Shown: positions 5,750 through 14,216 of the stretch, one piece after another
Layout: each line of letters opens with the position of its first letter
Position numbering within the stretch: the stretch's first letter is position 1
NCBI GenBank assembly: GCA_030530045.1
Contig: JAUMVS010000011.1
Coordinates: 1-22,407, forward strand
Source: Phoenicibacter congonensis
GTDB lineage: Bacteria; Actinomycetota; Coriobacteriia; Coriobacteriales; Eggerthellaceae
DNA: 22,407 nt
Reading direction: 5' to 3'
The notes under the pieces: generated by a model
The model's input: the letters and a program-made list of their open reading frames with translations, nothing else
Databases searched by the model: none
What the model was told of the DNA's origin: nothing
Translations under genes and position numbers: made by a program

Positions 5750-8395
5750 ATGACTAGCGAAGACCGCAAGCGTGAAAGCGAGATTTTTGAGGCGTGGAAA
5801 AAGAACGGCTTTTTCTCAAGAAGCAAGGGAAAAGGCAAAAATGCTTCTGATTCCTACACAATCACAATTCCACCTCCAAACATCACCGGCGTTCTTCACA
5901 TGGGTCATGCCCTAAATGACACAATTCAGGATGCTTGCATTCGCCGCGCAAGAATGCAGGGTTATCAAACTCGTTGGGTTCTTGGAACCGACCACGCTGG
6001 CATTGCAACTCAAACTAAGGTTGACAAACACCTTGCTGAGCAGGGAATTAACCGCCGCGAGATTGGCCGCGAGAAGTTCATCGAGGCTTGCCAAGAATGG
6101 CGCCGCGAATATGGCACAACGATCGTGAACCAAATTGCTGGCATGGGTTGCTCTTGTGACTATGACCAAGAGCAGTTCACAATGAGCGACGAGTTTTCAC
6201 GCGCAGTTCGCAAGCTTTTCGTTGACTGGTACAACGACGGCATCATCTATCGTGGCAAGCGCATCGTTAACTGGTGCCCTCATTGCACAACTGCAATTGC
6301 CGACGACGAAGCTGAATATCAAGATGAGGCTAGCCACCTTTGGTACATGCGCTACCCTCTGAAAGAGCCAGTTGATGGCATTGAATATCTCGTTGTTGCA
6401 ACAACTCGTCCAGAAACAATGCTCGGCGACACTGGTGTTGCAGTTTCTCCAAAGGACAAACGCTACAAAAACCTCGTTGGCAAGACTGTTGTTTTGCCAA
6501 TTGTTAATCGCGAAATTCCAATCTTTGAGGATTTCTATGTTGATGCTGAGTTCGGCACTGGATGCGTAAAAACAACGCCAGCTCACGACCCTAACGACTA
6601 TGCAATGGGTCAGCGCAATGACCTTGAAGTCATCAACATCTTTGATGAGACTGCTCACGTTGTTGAGGGCTATGGTCGTTTCAGCGGAATGGATCGTGAC
6701 GAGGCTCGCGTTGAGGTTGTAAAAGAATTCGAGAAACTCGGCCTTCTTGACCACATTGAGGATCTCAACCACTCCGTTATGCATTGCTATCGCTGCCACA
6801 CAACGCTTGAGCCTTGGCTTTCAGAGCAGTGGTTTGTTGATGTTGAGAAAATCAAAGGCGCTGCACGTGAAGCTGTTGCAACTGATGAAATCAAGTTTTA
6901 TCCATCACGTTGGAAGCAAGTTTATCTTGACTGGCTCGACAACCTCAAAGACTGGTGCATTTCTCGCCAACTTTGGTGGGGCCACAGGATTCCAATGTTT
7001 TACTGCGATGAGTGCGGTTGGGAAGGCGCAAGCGTGGACCCAATTGACACTTGCCCAAAATGTGGCGGACATGTTCATCAAGACGAAGACGTTCTTGACA
7101 CATGGTTCTCATCGCAACTTTGGCCTTTCGCAACACAAGGCTGGGCAAACGGTGGTGAGCAAGAGCTTGCTGAACGCTACCCAACTCAGGTGCTCTCAAC
7201 AGCACGCGACATCATGGGCCTTTGGGTTGCAAGAATGGTTATGGCTTCTGAATATTGCACAGGCCAAATTCCATTTAAAGAGGTCATCATTCACCCAACA
7301 GTCATGGGTGCCGACGGCAAACCAATGAGCAAATCACGCGGAAACGGCGTTGATCCACTTGCTCTCATGGAGAACTATTCTGCTGACGGAATGCGTTTTG
7401 GTCTGCTCACACAGGTAACCGGCAACCAGGCAGTAAACTTCGACGAGAGAAAAATCGAAGGCGCTAGAAACTTTGCTAACAAGGTTAGAAACGCGGCTCG
7501 CTATGTGACAATGAACCTTGACGAGGGTGCAACTCCAAAAGCTAACCCTGCAACGCTGACAGACAAATGGATTCTCTCGAAGCTTGCAAAGCTCGTTGCA
7601 AATGTTGATGCAGCCTATGCTGAATATGACTTCGGCGCAATGACCCAGGCGCTCTATCAGTTCTTCTGGAACGAGTTCTGCGACTGGTATATCGAGTTCT
7701 CAAAGGCAAGACTTGCAAAAGATGCCGACCCTGCCGACAAAGCAATCTGCCAGGGCAACTTGCTCTTTATTCTTGAGACTGCTTGCAAACTTCTTCACCC
7801 TGTTATGCCATTTATCACTGAAGAGATTTATGCAGAAATCAAACCTGGCAAGGCAGAAGACGACATGCTGATTGTTGCTGACTGGCCAGAGGCGAGCGAC
7901 CTAGCTCAGTTCATCGACAACGATTCCGAGATGAAAATTGAGCTTGTAACTTCAATCGTTGCAAGCGCTCGTTCAGTTCGTGCACGCTATGGCATTTCTC
8001 CAAAGAATGCGTTAAAGATTGTTGTTAAAGCCGACGCTGAAAGCGCCGAGCTCATCAACAACCAGGCAGCACTCATCAACAAGCTTGCAAATTATGAGAC
8101 TCTCGAAGTTGCTCCTGATGCACAAAAACCACAAGGTGCAGCTGTTGTTGTTACCAACAAGCTCGAGATTTACTTCGACATTTCTGAGCATGTTGACCTT
8201 GATGCTGAGAAAAAACGTCTTGAGAAAAAGATTGCCGAGACAAAGAAAGACATGGACAAGCTCGAGAAGAAGCTTAACAACCCTGGCTTCTTGGCAAAAG
8301 CGGCACAAGAAATTATTGATAAAGACAAGGCGCATTTCGCTGAGCTCAAAGAGGTTTATGAGAAGGCAACTGCGCAGTTAGAGGGGCTTAACTAG
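5750..8395 (+). CDS. valS: Valyl-tRNA synthetase
   Basis: This class I synthetase charges tRNA-Val; 881 residues is typical. Seen in order: the HIGH-type motif HMGH (50-53) in PPPNITGVLHMGH, the CP1 editing domain with TTRPETMLGDTG and FGTGCVKTTPAHDPNDY, zinc-binding cysteines (HCYRCH, and CDEC with CPKCGG further on), the WCISRQLWWGHRIP block, the KMSKS loop as PMSKS (525-529), the anticodon-binding region, and a C-terminal coiled-coil arm rich in Lys/Glu (about 815-880). The first Lys of KMSKS is replaced by Pro. It lies 26 bases after clpX with AAAGGTG as ribosome site, so it probably shares the clp transcript. Confidence 0.97.
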   Translation: MTSEDRKRESEIFEAWKKNGFFSRSKGKGKNASDSYTITIPPPNITGVLHMGHALNDTIQDACIRRARMQGYQTRWVLGTDHAGIATQTKVDKHLAEQGINRREIGREKFIEACQEWRREYGTTIVNQIAGMGCSCDYDQEQFTMSDEFSRAVRKLFVDWYNDGIIYRGKRIVNWCPHCTTAIADDEAEYQDEASHLWYMRYPLKEPVDGIEYLVVATTRPETMLGDTGVAVSPKDKRYKNLVGKTVVLPIVNREIPIFEDFYVDAEFGTGCVKTTPAHDPNDYAMGQRNDLEVINIFDETAHVVEGYGRFSGMDRDEARVEVVKEFEKLGLLDHIEDLNHSVMHCYRCHTTLEPWLSEQWFVDVEKIKGAAREAVATDEIKFYPSRWKQVYLDWLDNLKDWCISRQLWWGHRIPMFYCDECGWEGASVDPIDTCPKCGGHVHQDEDVLDTWFSSQLWPFATQGWANGGEQELAERYPTQVLSTARDIMGLWVARMVMASEYCTGQIPFKEVIIHPTVMGADGKPMSKSRGNGVDPLALMENYSADGMRFGLLTQVTGNQAVNFDERKIEGARNFANKVRNAARYVTMNLDEGATPKANPATLTDKWILSKLAKLVANVDAAYAEYDFGAMTQALYQFFWNEFCDWYIEFSKARLAKDADPADKAICQGNLLFILETACKLLHPVMPFITEEIYAEIKPGKAEDDMLIVADWPEASDLAQFIDNDSEMKIELVTSIVASARSVRARYGISPKNALKIVVKADAESAELINNQAALINKLANYETLEVAPDAQKPQGAAVVVTNKLEIYFDISEHVDLDAEKKRLEKKIAETKKDMDKLEKKLNNPGFLAKAAQEIIDKDKAHFAELKEVYEKATAQLEGLN

Positions 8396-8404
8396 CCTCA
8401 ACTC

Positions 8405-8430
8405 TTGATTTTGTCGTGTGATAAAATCAA
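8405..8430 (+). repeat. AT-rich inverted repeat downstream of valS
   Basis: TTGATTTT (8405-8412) pairs with AAAATCAA (8423-8430) across ten bases. A modest T-rich stretch follows. It could be a weak terminator or attenuating hairpin, or an operator for the following zinc-ribbon gene, whose start is 34 bases further on. Confidence 0.35.
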
Positions 8431-8464
8431 CCTTGTTTTATTTGACAGCTAACGGATGGATTAA

Positions 8465-9022
8465 ATGAGCGAATTAGTTAAGCAAATATGGACACCTCAA
8501 ATGCAAATGGCGTTCACGATTGTCATTCTTTTGATTGTTTGTCTTTATGCGCTAAGCATTGTTTGGATTGCTAGAGACGCGAGACTTCGCGGAACCTCGC
8601 CTGTAAAGTGGATGATCATCGGCCTTGTGCCAGGCGCGGGAATCGTTGCATATCTTCTGCTTCGTCCTCCAATGCTTGCAATGGATCGTGATGAGCAAGA
8701 GCTCGAGGTTGCTCTCAAGCAGCGTCAGCTCATGAAATATGGCGAGTGCGCAAATTGTGGCTACCCTGTAAAGGACACCTATGTCATTTGCCCTAACTGC
8801 CAAACACAGCTCAGAAATCTTTGCGGAAATTGTGGCAAGCCACTAGAGCCTGCATGGCCAGTTTGCCCCTACTGCGCAATGCCTGTAGCAGGTCGTGCTT
8901 CCGCTCAAAACGCACAGGCTCATCGCCCTGCAAGAAGACGTTCGGCACAGCCACGTCAGTCTCAGGCACAAGCTCAAGCTGCTCAAACACGCACCACGTC
9001 TGAAACAACAGGCATCAATTAA
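8465..9022 (+). CDS. Membrane protein with double zinc ribbon (DZANK-like)
   Basis: This 185-residue protein has two membrane segments (about 14-36 and 49-66), a short charged helix, then two treble-clef style zinc ribbons: Cys95/Cys98 with Cys109/Cys112, and Cys120/Cys123 with Cys134/Cys137. The tail (about 142-185) is Ala/Gln/Arg-rich and probably disordered. Double zinc ribbons of this type often mediate protein or nucleic-acid contacts; no enzyme motif is seen. The loop between the two helices is short, so the ribbons and tail should lie on the cytoplasmic side if the N-terminus does too. GGATGG at 8454-8459 serves the ATG. Its place between valS and thrS hints at a translation-related role, but this is only context. 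Confidence 0.8.
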   Translation: MSELVKQIWTPQMQMAFTIVILLIVCLYALSIVWIARDARLRGTSPVKWMIIGLVPGAGIVAYLLLRPPMLAMDRDEQELEVALKQRQLMKYGECANCGYPVKDTYVICPNCQTQLRNLCGNCGKPLEPAWPVCPYCAMPVAGRASAQNAQAHRPARRRSAQPRQSQAQAQAAQTRTTSETTGIN

Positions 9023-9042
9023 ATATTTTCATTTTGGTAAGA

Positions 9043-9069
9043 GCGACTCGGCAATCAAAACCGAGGCGT
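9043..9069 (+). promoter_or_regulatory. thrS leader hairpin 1
   Basis: GCG-A-CTCGG (9043-9051, with one mismatch) pairs with CCGAG-G-CGT (9061-9069) around a nine-base A-rich loop; the core CTCGG/CCGAG stem is perfect. It lies upstream of the anticodon-like hairpin, joined by an eleven-base single-stranded stretch. It has no T-tract, so it is not a terminator. Its position matches the upstream structured domain of the E. coli thrS operator. Confidence 0.45.
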
Positions 9070-9080
9070 GTAATAAGGCA

Positions 9081-9097
9081 GGCGCTTTGTGTGCGCC
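9081..9097 (+). promoter_or_regulatory. thrS leader hairpin 2, tRNA-Thr anticodon-arm mimic
   Basis: A five-bp stem GGCGC/GCGCC closes a seven-base loop TTTGTGT (9086-9092). Numbered as an anticodon arm, T is at 33 and TGT at 34-36, which is the anticodon UGU of tRNA-Thr. The hairpin ends 21 bases before the thrS ATG, next to the ribosome site AAAGGA (9107-9112). ThrRS of E. coli represses its own translation by binding such a mimic in its leader; the same mechanism here is inferred. Confidence 0.5.
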
Positions 9098-9118
9098 CGG
9101 CACTAGAAAGGATGACTC

Positions 9119-11044
9119 ATGTCAATCGAAATTAAACTTCCAGATGGCTCCTCTAAAGAGGTCGAAGAAAACGCAACAGTTTACGACGTTGCGGCTTCTG
9201 TCGGTCAAGGTCTTGCACGTGCTGCATTGCTTGGCAAGATTAACGGCGAGTTTGCCGACCTCACTGACGTCGTGAAAGACGGCGACACAATTGAAATCCT
9301 CACATCAAAATCGCCTGAGGCACTCGGTGTTATGCGCCACTCCACAGCGCACATTCTTGCAGAAGCTGTGCAAACACTTTACCCAGGCACACAAATTGGT
9401 TTTGGTCCACAAACCGATGACGGTTTCTTCTATGACTTTGCTCTGCCAGAGTCGGTCTCGGTTAACGACTTCGAGAAAATCGAAAACAAAATGAAGGAAA
9501 TCATCGACCTCGATGAACCTTTTGTAAAGCAGGTTGTAACTCGCGACGAGGCGAAAGAAATTTTCAAGGATCAGCGCCTCAAGCTCGAGCACATCGACGA
9601 CTTCGACGATGACGTTCAAATCACAATTCGCAAGCATGGCAACTTCGTTGACCTTTGCGGCGGACCACACGTAGCTCGCGCTGGCATGATTGACAAAAAT
9701 GCGATTAAACTGACTAAGGTTGCTGGTGCCTATTGGAAGGGCGACTCTGAGCGCGAAATGCTCACACGCATTTATGGCACTGCATTCTTCAAGAAAAAGG
9801 ACCTCACCGACTACCTCACAATGATTGAGGAAGCCGAGAAGCGCGACCACAGAAAACTTGGCCGTGAGCTGGGCATTTACACAATGGATAGTCTTGCCGG
9901 TGCTGGTCTTCCGCTCTATCTTCCAAAAGGTGCTCGCGTCATTCGTCTCATGCAGGAATGGCTGCGCCGCGACCTTTATGACCGTGGTTATGAAGAGGTC
10001 ATCACACCTCATGTCTTCAACGCTGACGTTTGGAAGACTTCTGGCCACTACGGCTTCTACAAAGAAAACATGTATTTCTTCAACATCAACGAGGGCGACG
10101 ATGAGAACCCTAACCTTGTTGAATATGCTGTAAAGCCAATGAACTGCCCAGGTCACGTAATGCTCTATCGTGCAAACCTGCATTCCTACCGCGACCTGCC
10201 ACTTCGCTACTTTGAGTTCGGCACAGTTTATCGTCACGAGATGAGCGGCGTTGTTCATGGCCTGCTTCGTGCTCGTGGTTTCACGCAAGATGATGCACAC
10301 GTCTTCTGCACAAAAGAGCAGGTAGTTGACGAAGTTTGCGCAATTCTTGACCTCGTTGACCACATCATGACAACGTTCGGCTTTGAGTATGAAGCAGAAA
10401 TCTCAACTCGTCCTTCCAAGTCGATTGGCACCGACGAGATGTGGGAGCATGCTACAAACTCACTGAAAGAGGCTTGCAAGCAGCACAATCTTGATTACGA
10501 CATCAACGAAGGCGACGGCGCATTCTATGGTCCAAAGATTGACATCAAAGTTAAAGATGCTCTTGGCAGAACATGGCAATGCTCAACTGTTCAGGTTGAC
10601 TTCAACATGCCTGAGCGCTTCAATCTCACCTACCGCGACGCTGACAACACCGAGCAGCGCCCATGGATGCTACACCGCGCAATCTTCGGTTCAATCGAGC
10701 GCTTCCTTGGCATCTTGATTGAGCACTACGCTGGCGCATTCCCACTGTGGCTTGCACCAACCCAGGTTGCAATTCTTCCAATTACCGACCGTCACATCGA
10801 CGCCGCAAAAGACTTCGAGAAAAAGCTCAAAGCTGTTGGCGGCCGCGTTGAGATGATGCTCGAAAACGAGCCAATGAAGGTAAAGATTGCAAAAGCTCAA
10901 GCCGAAAAGATTCCATACATGGTTGTCATCGGCGACAAAGAGGTCGAGAACGGAACAGTTTCGGTTCGTGACCGCTTCGAGGGCGACCTTGGCTCATGGG
11001 AGCAGCAAAAACTCATTGACGTTATTAAAGAAGCACAACTATAA
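9119..11044 (+). CDS. thrS: Threonyl-tRNA synthetase
   Basis: This class II synthetase charges tRNA-Thr; 641 residues is standard. The TGS domain is at about 1-62. The editing domain, which clears Ser-tRNA-Thr, shows His74, His78, Cys180 and His184 in the expected pattern (HSTAH and DLCGGPH). The catalytic core has zinc ligands Cys343 (MNCPGH), His394 (DDAHVF) and the His of MLHRAIFGSIERF, motif 2 around YRHEMSGVVHGLLRARGFTQDDAH, and a C-terminal anticodon-binding domain from about 545. All domains needed for leader recognition in E. coli ThrRS are present. The ATG at 9119 follows AAAGGATG. prfA starts nine bases after the stop. Confidence 0.98.
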   Translation: MSIEIKLPDGSSKEVEENATVYDVAASVGQGLARAALLGKINGEFADLTDVVKDGDTIEILTSKSPEALGVMRHSTAHILAEAVQTLYPGTQIGFGPQTDDGFFYDFALPESVSVNDFEKIENKMKEIIDLDEPFVKQVVTRDEAKEIFKDQRLKLEHIDDFDDDVQITIRKHGNFVDLCGGPHVARAGMIDKNAIKLTKVAGAYWKGDSEREMLTRIYGTAFFKKKDLTDYLTMIEEAEKRDHRKLGRELGIYTMDSLAGAGLPLYLPKGARVIRLMQEWLRRDLYDRGYEEVITPHVFNADVWKTSGHYGFYKENMYFFNINEGDDENPNLVEYAVKPMNCPGHVMLYRANLHSYRDLPLRYFEFGTVYRHEMSGVVHGLLRARGFTQDDAHVFCTKEQVVDEVCAILDLVDHIMTTFGFEYEAEISTRPSKSIGTDEMWEHATNSLKEACKQHNLDYDINEGDGAFYGPKIDIKVKDALGRTWQCSTVQVDFNMPERFNLTYRDADNTEQRPWMLHRAIFGSIERFLGILIEHYAGAFPLWLAPTQVAILPITDRHIDAAKDFEKKLKAVGGRVEMMLENEPMKVKIAKAQAEKIPYMVVIGDKEVENGTVSVRDRFEGDLGSWEQQKLIDVIKEAQL

Positions 11045-11053
11045 AGGCAACAT

Positions 11054-12127
11054 ATGGCTGACGCAGAATTAAAAAGTAAAATGGGCGATTTCCTCAAGGC
11101 CTATCACGACCTTGAGGAAAAGATGGCCGACCCTGCCATCATTTCCGACCAAAAAGAATACAACCGACTTGCAAAAGAATACTCTCGCCAGGGAGATCTT
11201 GCGAAGCTGGCTAAGGAATATGTTTCTCTGATGAACGACCTCGAAGAGGCAAAAGAGATGCTTTCCGATGCTGAAATGAAGTCGTTTGCAACAGAAGAGA
11301 TTTCTCGAATCGAACCTTTGCTTCCCGACATGGAAGAGCAAATCAAGATTCTTTTGATTCCAGAAGACCCAGCTGACGAAAAGGACATTATCGTTGAAAT
11401 TCGTGCTGCTGCTGGCGGTGACGAAGCTGCGATTTTTGCTGGCGACCTCTACAAAATGTATGAGCGCTTCGCTGGTTCGCAAGGCTGGAAGATTGAACTC
11501 ATGGATGTCTCAGCTGCAGAAATTGGCGGCTATAAAGAAATCCAGTTCAAGGTTAAGGGCGACTACGTTTACTCTCTCATGAAGTTTGAGAGTGGAGTGC
11601 ATCGCGTTCAGCGCGTGCCAAAAACCGAGAGCCAGGGAAGAATTCACACTTCCACTGCTACAGTTGCTGTTTTGCCTGAAGCTGACGAAGTTGAAGTTGA
11701 AATCAACGAAGGCGACCTTCGCATCGACGTTTTCCGCGCAGGCGGCCCTGGTGGTCAGTGCGTTAACACGACCGACTCGGCTGTTCGCATTACACACCTT
11801 CCAACTGGTCTCGTCGTTCAGTCGCAAGACCAGAAGTCACAGCTGCAAAACAAGATTGCTGCTATGTCGGTTCTTCGTGCTCGTCTTTACGAAAAAATGC
11901 TTGCTGACCAGCAGGCTGAGGAAGGCGCAAAGCGTCTCGCACAAATCGGCAGTGGTGATCGTGCAGAAAAGATTCGCACCTACAACGGTCCACAAGACCG
12001 CGTCACCGACCACCGCATCGGTGTTTCGATGACCTATAACGGCGTTCTTCTTGGCGACAAACTCATCGACATGATTAACGCGCTGCAGGCAGCTGACCGT
12101 GCGCAAAAACTCGAGGATGCGGTGTAG
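11054..12127 (+). CDS. prfA: Peptide chain release factor 1
   Basis: RF1 reads UAA and UAG stop codons and triggers peptide release. The 357 residues fit the family. The stop-codon reading PxT motif appears as PKT at 189-191 (RF2 would have SPF), and the GGQ catalytic motif is at 233-235 in RAGGPGGQCVNTTDSAVR. The ribosome site AAAGG (11043-11047) overlaps the end of thrS. prmC, whose product methylates the Gln of GGQ, starts two bases after the stop, so enzyme and substrate are made from one message. Confidence 0.98.
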   Translation: MADAELKSKMGDFLKAYHDLEEKMADPAIISDQKEYNRLAKEYSRQGDLAKLAKEYVSLMNDLEEAKEMLSDAEMKSFATEEISRIEPLLPDMEEQIKILLIPEDPADEKDIIVEIRAAAGGDEAAIFAGDLYKMYERFAGSQGWKIELMDVSAAEIGGYKEIQFKVKGDYVYSLMKFESGVHRVQRVPKTESQGRIHTSTATVAVLPEADEVEVEINEGDLRIDVFRAGGPGGQCVNTTDSAVRITHLPTGLVVQSQDQKSQLQNKIAAMSVLRARLYEKMLADQQAEEGAKRLAQIGSGDRAEKIRTYNGPQDRVTDHRIGVSMTYNGVLLGDKLIDMINALQAADRAQKLEDAV

Positions 12128-12129
12128 TC

Positions 12130-13008
12130 GTGACTGACGAGAAACTGACCCCGCTAACAGCGGTTCAGGAATACATCGCGAATTACTTTGACGATTGCGG
12201 CATTGAAAATGGTGCCAATCTTTCGCGATACATCATTTCCGAAGTTTTGGGCATGTCCTACGCGAAGGCCCTTTTAAAAAAGCCAATGCTCAAGCTTTGG
12301 GAATGCGACAAAATTGACGACGCATGCAACCGCGTTGCGCAAGGCGAGCCCGTGCAATATGTCTTCGGGACTGCACCTTTTAGATATCTCGAACTCGAGG
12401 TGACGCCTGACGTCTTGATTCCTCGTCCCGAGACTGAAATGATGGTTGACATCGTCGCCTATTACCTAAAGAAAAACAACATTGAGTGGCCGCTTCTTGC
12501 CGACATTGGCACTGGAAGCGGCGCTTTGGCTGTTTCGTTCGCAACGGAATTTGACGAGTCGATTGTTTATGCAACCGATGTTTCAAAGAAGGCACTCGTC
12601 GTTGCAATGAGAAACGCTAAAAGGTACGACCAGCTTGAGAACATCTATTTTGAGCAGTGTTCATGCCTCGATAATTTTGAATATTTCCAACACTCAAGAA
12701 ATCACTTCAACGCGATTGTGAGCAACCCGCCCTACGTTCCAACCGATGTGTGCAAGAAGTTGCCTCGCGAAGTTCGCGACCATGAGCCGATGCTTGCGCT
12801 TGATGGAGGCCAGGATGGCCTTGACGTCTACCGCGAAATTTTGAAAAGCACCCGCGGAATGCTTGAGCCTGGCGGTCTTTATTTGTTCGAGCTTCATGAG
12901 ACTTGCTTGGATCTTGCTAAAAGGATTGCGATCGAAGCCGGCCTCAAAGATGTTTCGATTATCAAAGATTTAGCTGGCAAAGACAGATTCTTGGCTGCCA
13001 TTGACTAG
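12130..13008 (+). CDS. prmC: Release factor glutamine methyltransferase PrmC
   Basis: PrmC uses S-adenosylmethionine to N5-methylate the GGQ glutamine of release factors. At 292 residues it has a helical release-factor-binding domain (about 1-90), the IPRPETE block (97-103), the SAM loop DIGTGSG (125-131) and the catalytic NPPY motif (199-202). The start is GTG at 12130, two bases past the prfA stop; GAGGATG inside the prfA 3' end can serve as ribosome site. It is the last gene of the block before a 93-base gap. Confidence 0.96.
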   Translation: MTDEKLTPLTAVQEYIANYFDDCGIENGANLSRYIISEVLGMSYAKALLKKPMLKLWECDKIDDACNRVAQGEPVQYVFGTAPFRYLELEVTPDVLIPRPETEMMVDIVAYYLKKNNIEWPLLADIGTGSGALAVSFATEFDESIVYATDVSKKALVVAMRNAKRYDQLENIYFEQCSCLDNFEYFQHSRNHFNAIVSNPPYVPTDVCKKLPREVRDHEPMLALDGGQDGLDVYREILKSTRGMLEPGGLYLFELHETCLDLAKRIAIEAGLKDVSIIKDLAGKDRFLAAID

Positions 13009-13011
13009 CAC

Positions 13012-13040
13012 TTAATTCAACGTGTTATACACTTTATGTA
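13012..13040 (+). promoter_or_regulatory. Candidate promoter of serC-serA
   Basis: TTAATT (13012-13017) and TATGTA (13035-13040) are 17 bases apart, about 60 bases before the serC ATG. The hexamers are imperfect. GTGT-TAT-ACAC, a small inverted repeat, lies inside the spacer. No terminator was found between prmC and this site, so serC could also receive read-through. Confidence 0.25.
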
Positions 13041-13101
13041 GGGTTGGTTTATTTTTCTTAAACTCACCAAAATTAAAGTCTTTGTTAGTTAGGAGTAACG
13101 G

Positions 13102-14184
13102 ATGACACGTGTCTACAATTTTTCGGCAGGCCCAGCAAACCTCCCATTAAGCGTTTTAGAAGAGGCTCAGAAAGATTTAGTCGACTACAAGGGATGCGGC
13201 ATGAGCGTCATGGAGATGTCTCACCGATCTAAAGACTTCCAGGAAATTATTGACACGGCAGAAGCTGACCTTCGTGAGCTTTTGCACATGCCAGAAAACT
13301 ACCGCGTGATTTTCATGCAGGGTGGTGCGACGGCTCAGTTCGCCGCTATTCCAATGAACCTCATGAAGAAGGGCAAAGCCGACTACATTCAATCAGGCAA
13401 CTGGTCGAAAAAAGCTCTCGGCGAGGCCAAGATGTATGGCGAAGTAAACGTCGTCGCTTCTTCCGAGGATTGCAATTACACAAAGGTTCCAGACGTCAAA
13501 GCAATGAAGTTCAGCGATGATGCCGACTACGTTTATCTTTGCGAAAACGAGACAGTTTACGGCGCTCGTTTCTTCGAGCTTCCTGACACTGGTGACGTTC
13601 CTCTGGTTTCAGATGTTTCATCAATGTTCTTGAGCGAACCACACGACGTTTCGAAATATGGCCTTCTTTATGGCGGTGTTCAGAAAAACATCGGACCTGC
13701 TGGTCTTGCAATCGTCATTGTTCGTGAAGACCTCGTGACGGAAGAAGTTCTTCCAGGCACTCCATCAATTCTGAATTACAAAAAGAACGCTGATGCAGGC
13801 AGCTTGATGAACACTCCAAACTGCTGGGACATCTACATGTGCGGCCTCACTTTCAAGTGGCTAAAGGAGCTCGGCGGTCTTGAGAAAATCAAGGAAATCA
13901 ACGAGCGCAAAGCAAAGCTTCTCTACGACTACCTCGACCAGAGCAAGCTCTTCACTGCTGCTGTTGAGCCTGGTTCTCGCTCTCTCATGAACGTTCCGTT
14001 TGTGACGGGTGACGCTGACCTCGACGCGAAGTTCGTTGCAGAATCGGCCGCTGCAGGCCTGAAATCACTTAAAGGCCACAGAAGCGTTGGCGGCATGCGT
14101 GCTAGCATCTACAACGCAATGCCTGAAGAGGGCGTTGTTGCTCTTGTTAACTTCATGGAGAAGTTCGAAAAAGAGAACGCATAA
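13102..14184 (+). CDS. serC: Phosphoserine aminotransferase
   Basis: This PLP enzyme converts 3-phosphohydroxypyruvate and glutamate to phosphoserine, the second step of serine synthesis. The 360 residues match the family. The N-terminus VYNFSAGPANLP and GGATAQF are diagnostic, and the PLP lysine is Lys195 in YGGVQKNIGPAG. The C-terminal SVGGMRASIYNAMP block fits SerC. Its ribosome site is TAGGAG, ending seven bases before the ATG. serA, which makes its substrate, follows after 32 bases; serB is not in the window. Confidence 0.97.
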   Translation: MTRVYNFSAGPANLPLSVLEEAQKDLVDYKGCGMSVMEMSHRSKDFQEIIDTAEADLRELLHMPENYRVIFMQGGATAQFAAIPMNLMKKGKADYIQSGNWSKKALGEAKMYGEVNVVASSEDCNYTKVPDVKAMKFSDDADYVYLCENETVYGARFFELPDTGDVPLVSDVSSMFLSEPHDVSKYGLLYGGVQKNIGPAGLAIVIVREDLVTEEVLPGTPSILNYKKNADAGSLMNTPNCWDIYMCGLTFKWLKELGGLEKIKEINERKAKLLYDYLDQSKLFTAAVEPGSRSLMNVPFVTGDADLDAKFVAESAAAGLKSLKGHRSVGGMRASIYNAMPEEGVVALVNFMEKFEKENA

Positions 14185-14216
14185 ATAATTAGTTCGTTTC
14201 TGTTAGGGGAAATTTA

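Noticed and set aside
6197..6799. 200-codon open frame on the - strand inside valS
   Set aside because: Antisense to the conserved ValRS editing domain, with no ribosome site or family features.
9023..9118. T-box riboswitch before thrS
   Set aside because: No T-box consensus (UGGNACC-type) and no terminator/antiterminator pair is present; the leader is also too short.
9305..10363. Long open frame of 352 codons on the - strand inside thrS
   Set aside because: It lies wholly inside a clear thrS, its translation is Val/Cys/Phe/Asn-rich with no family features, and it mirrors thrS codon bias. It is a shadow frame.
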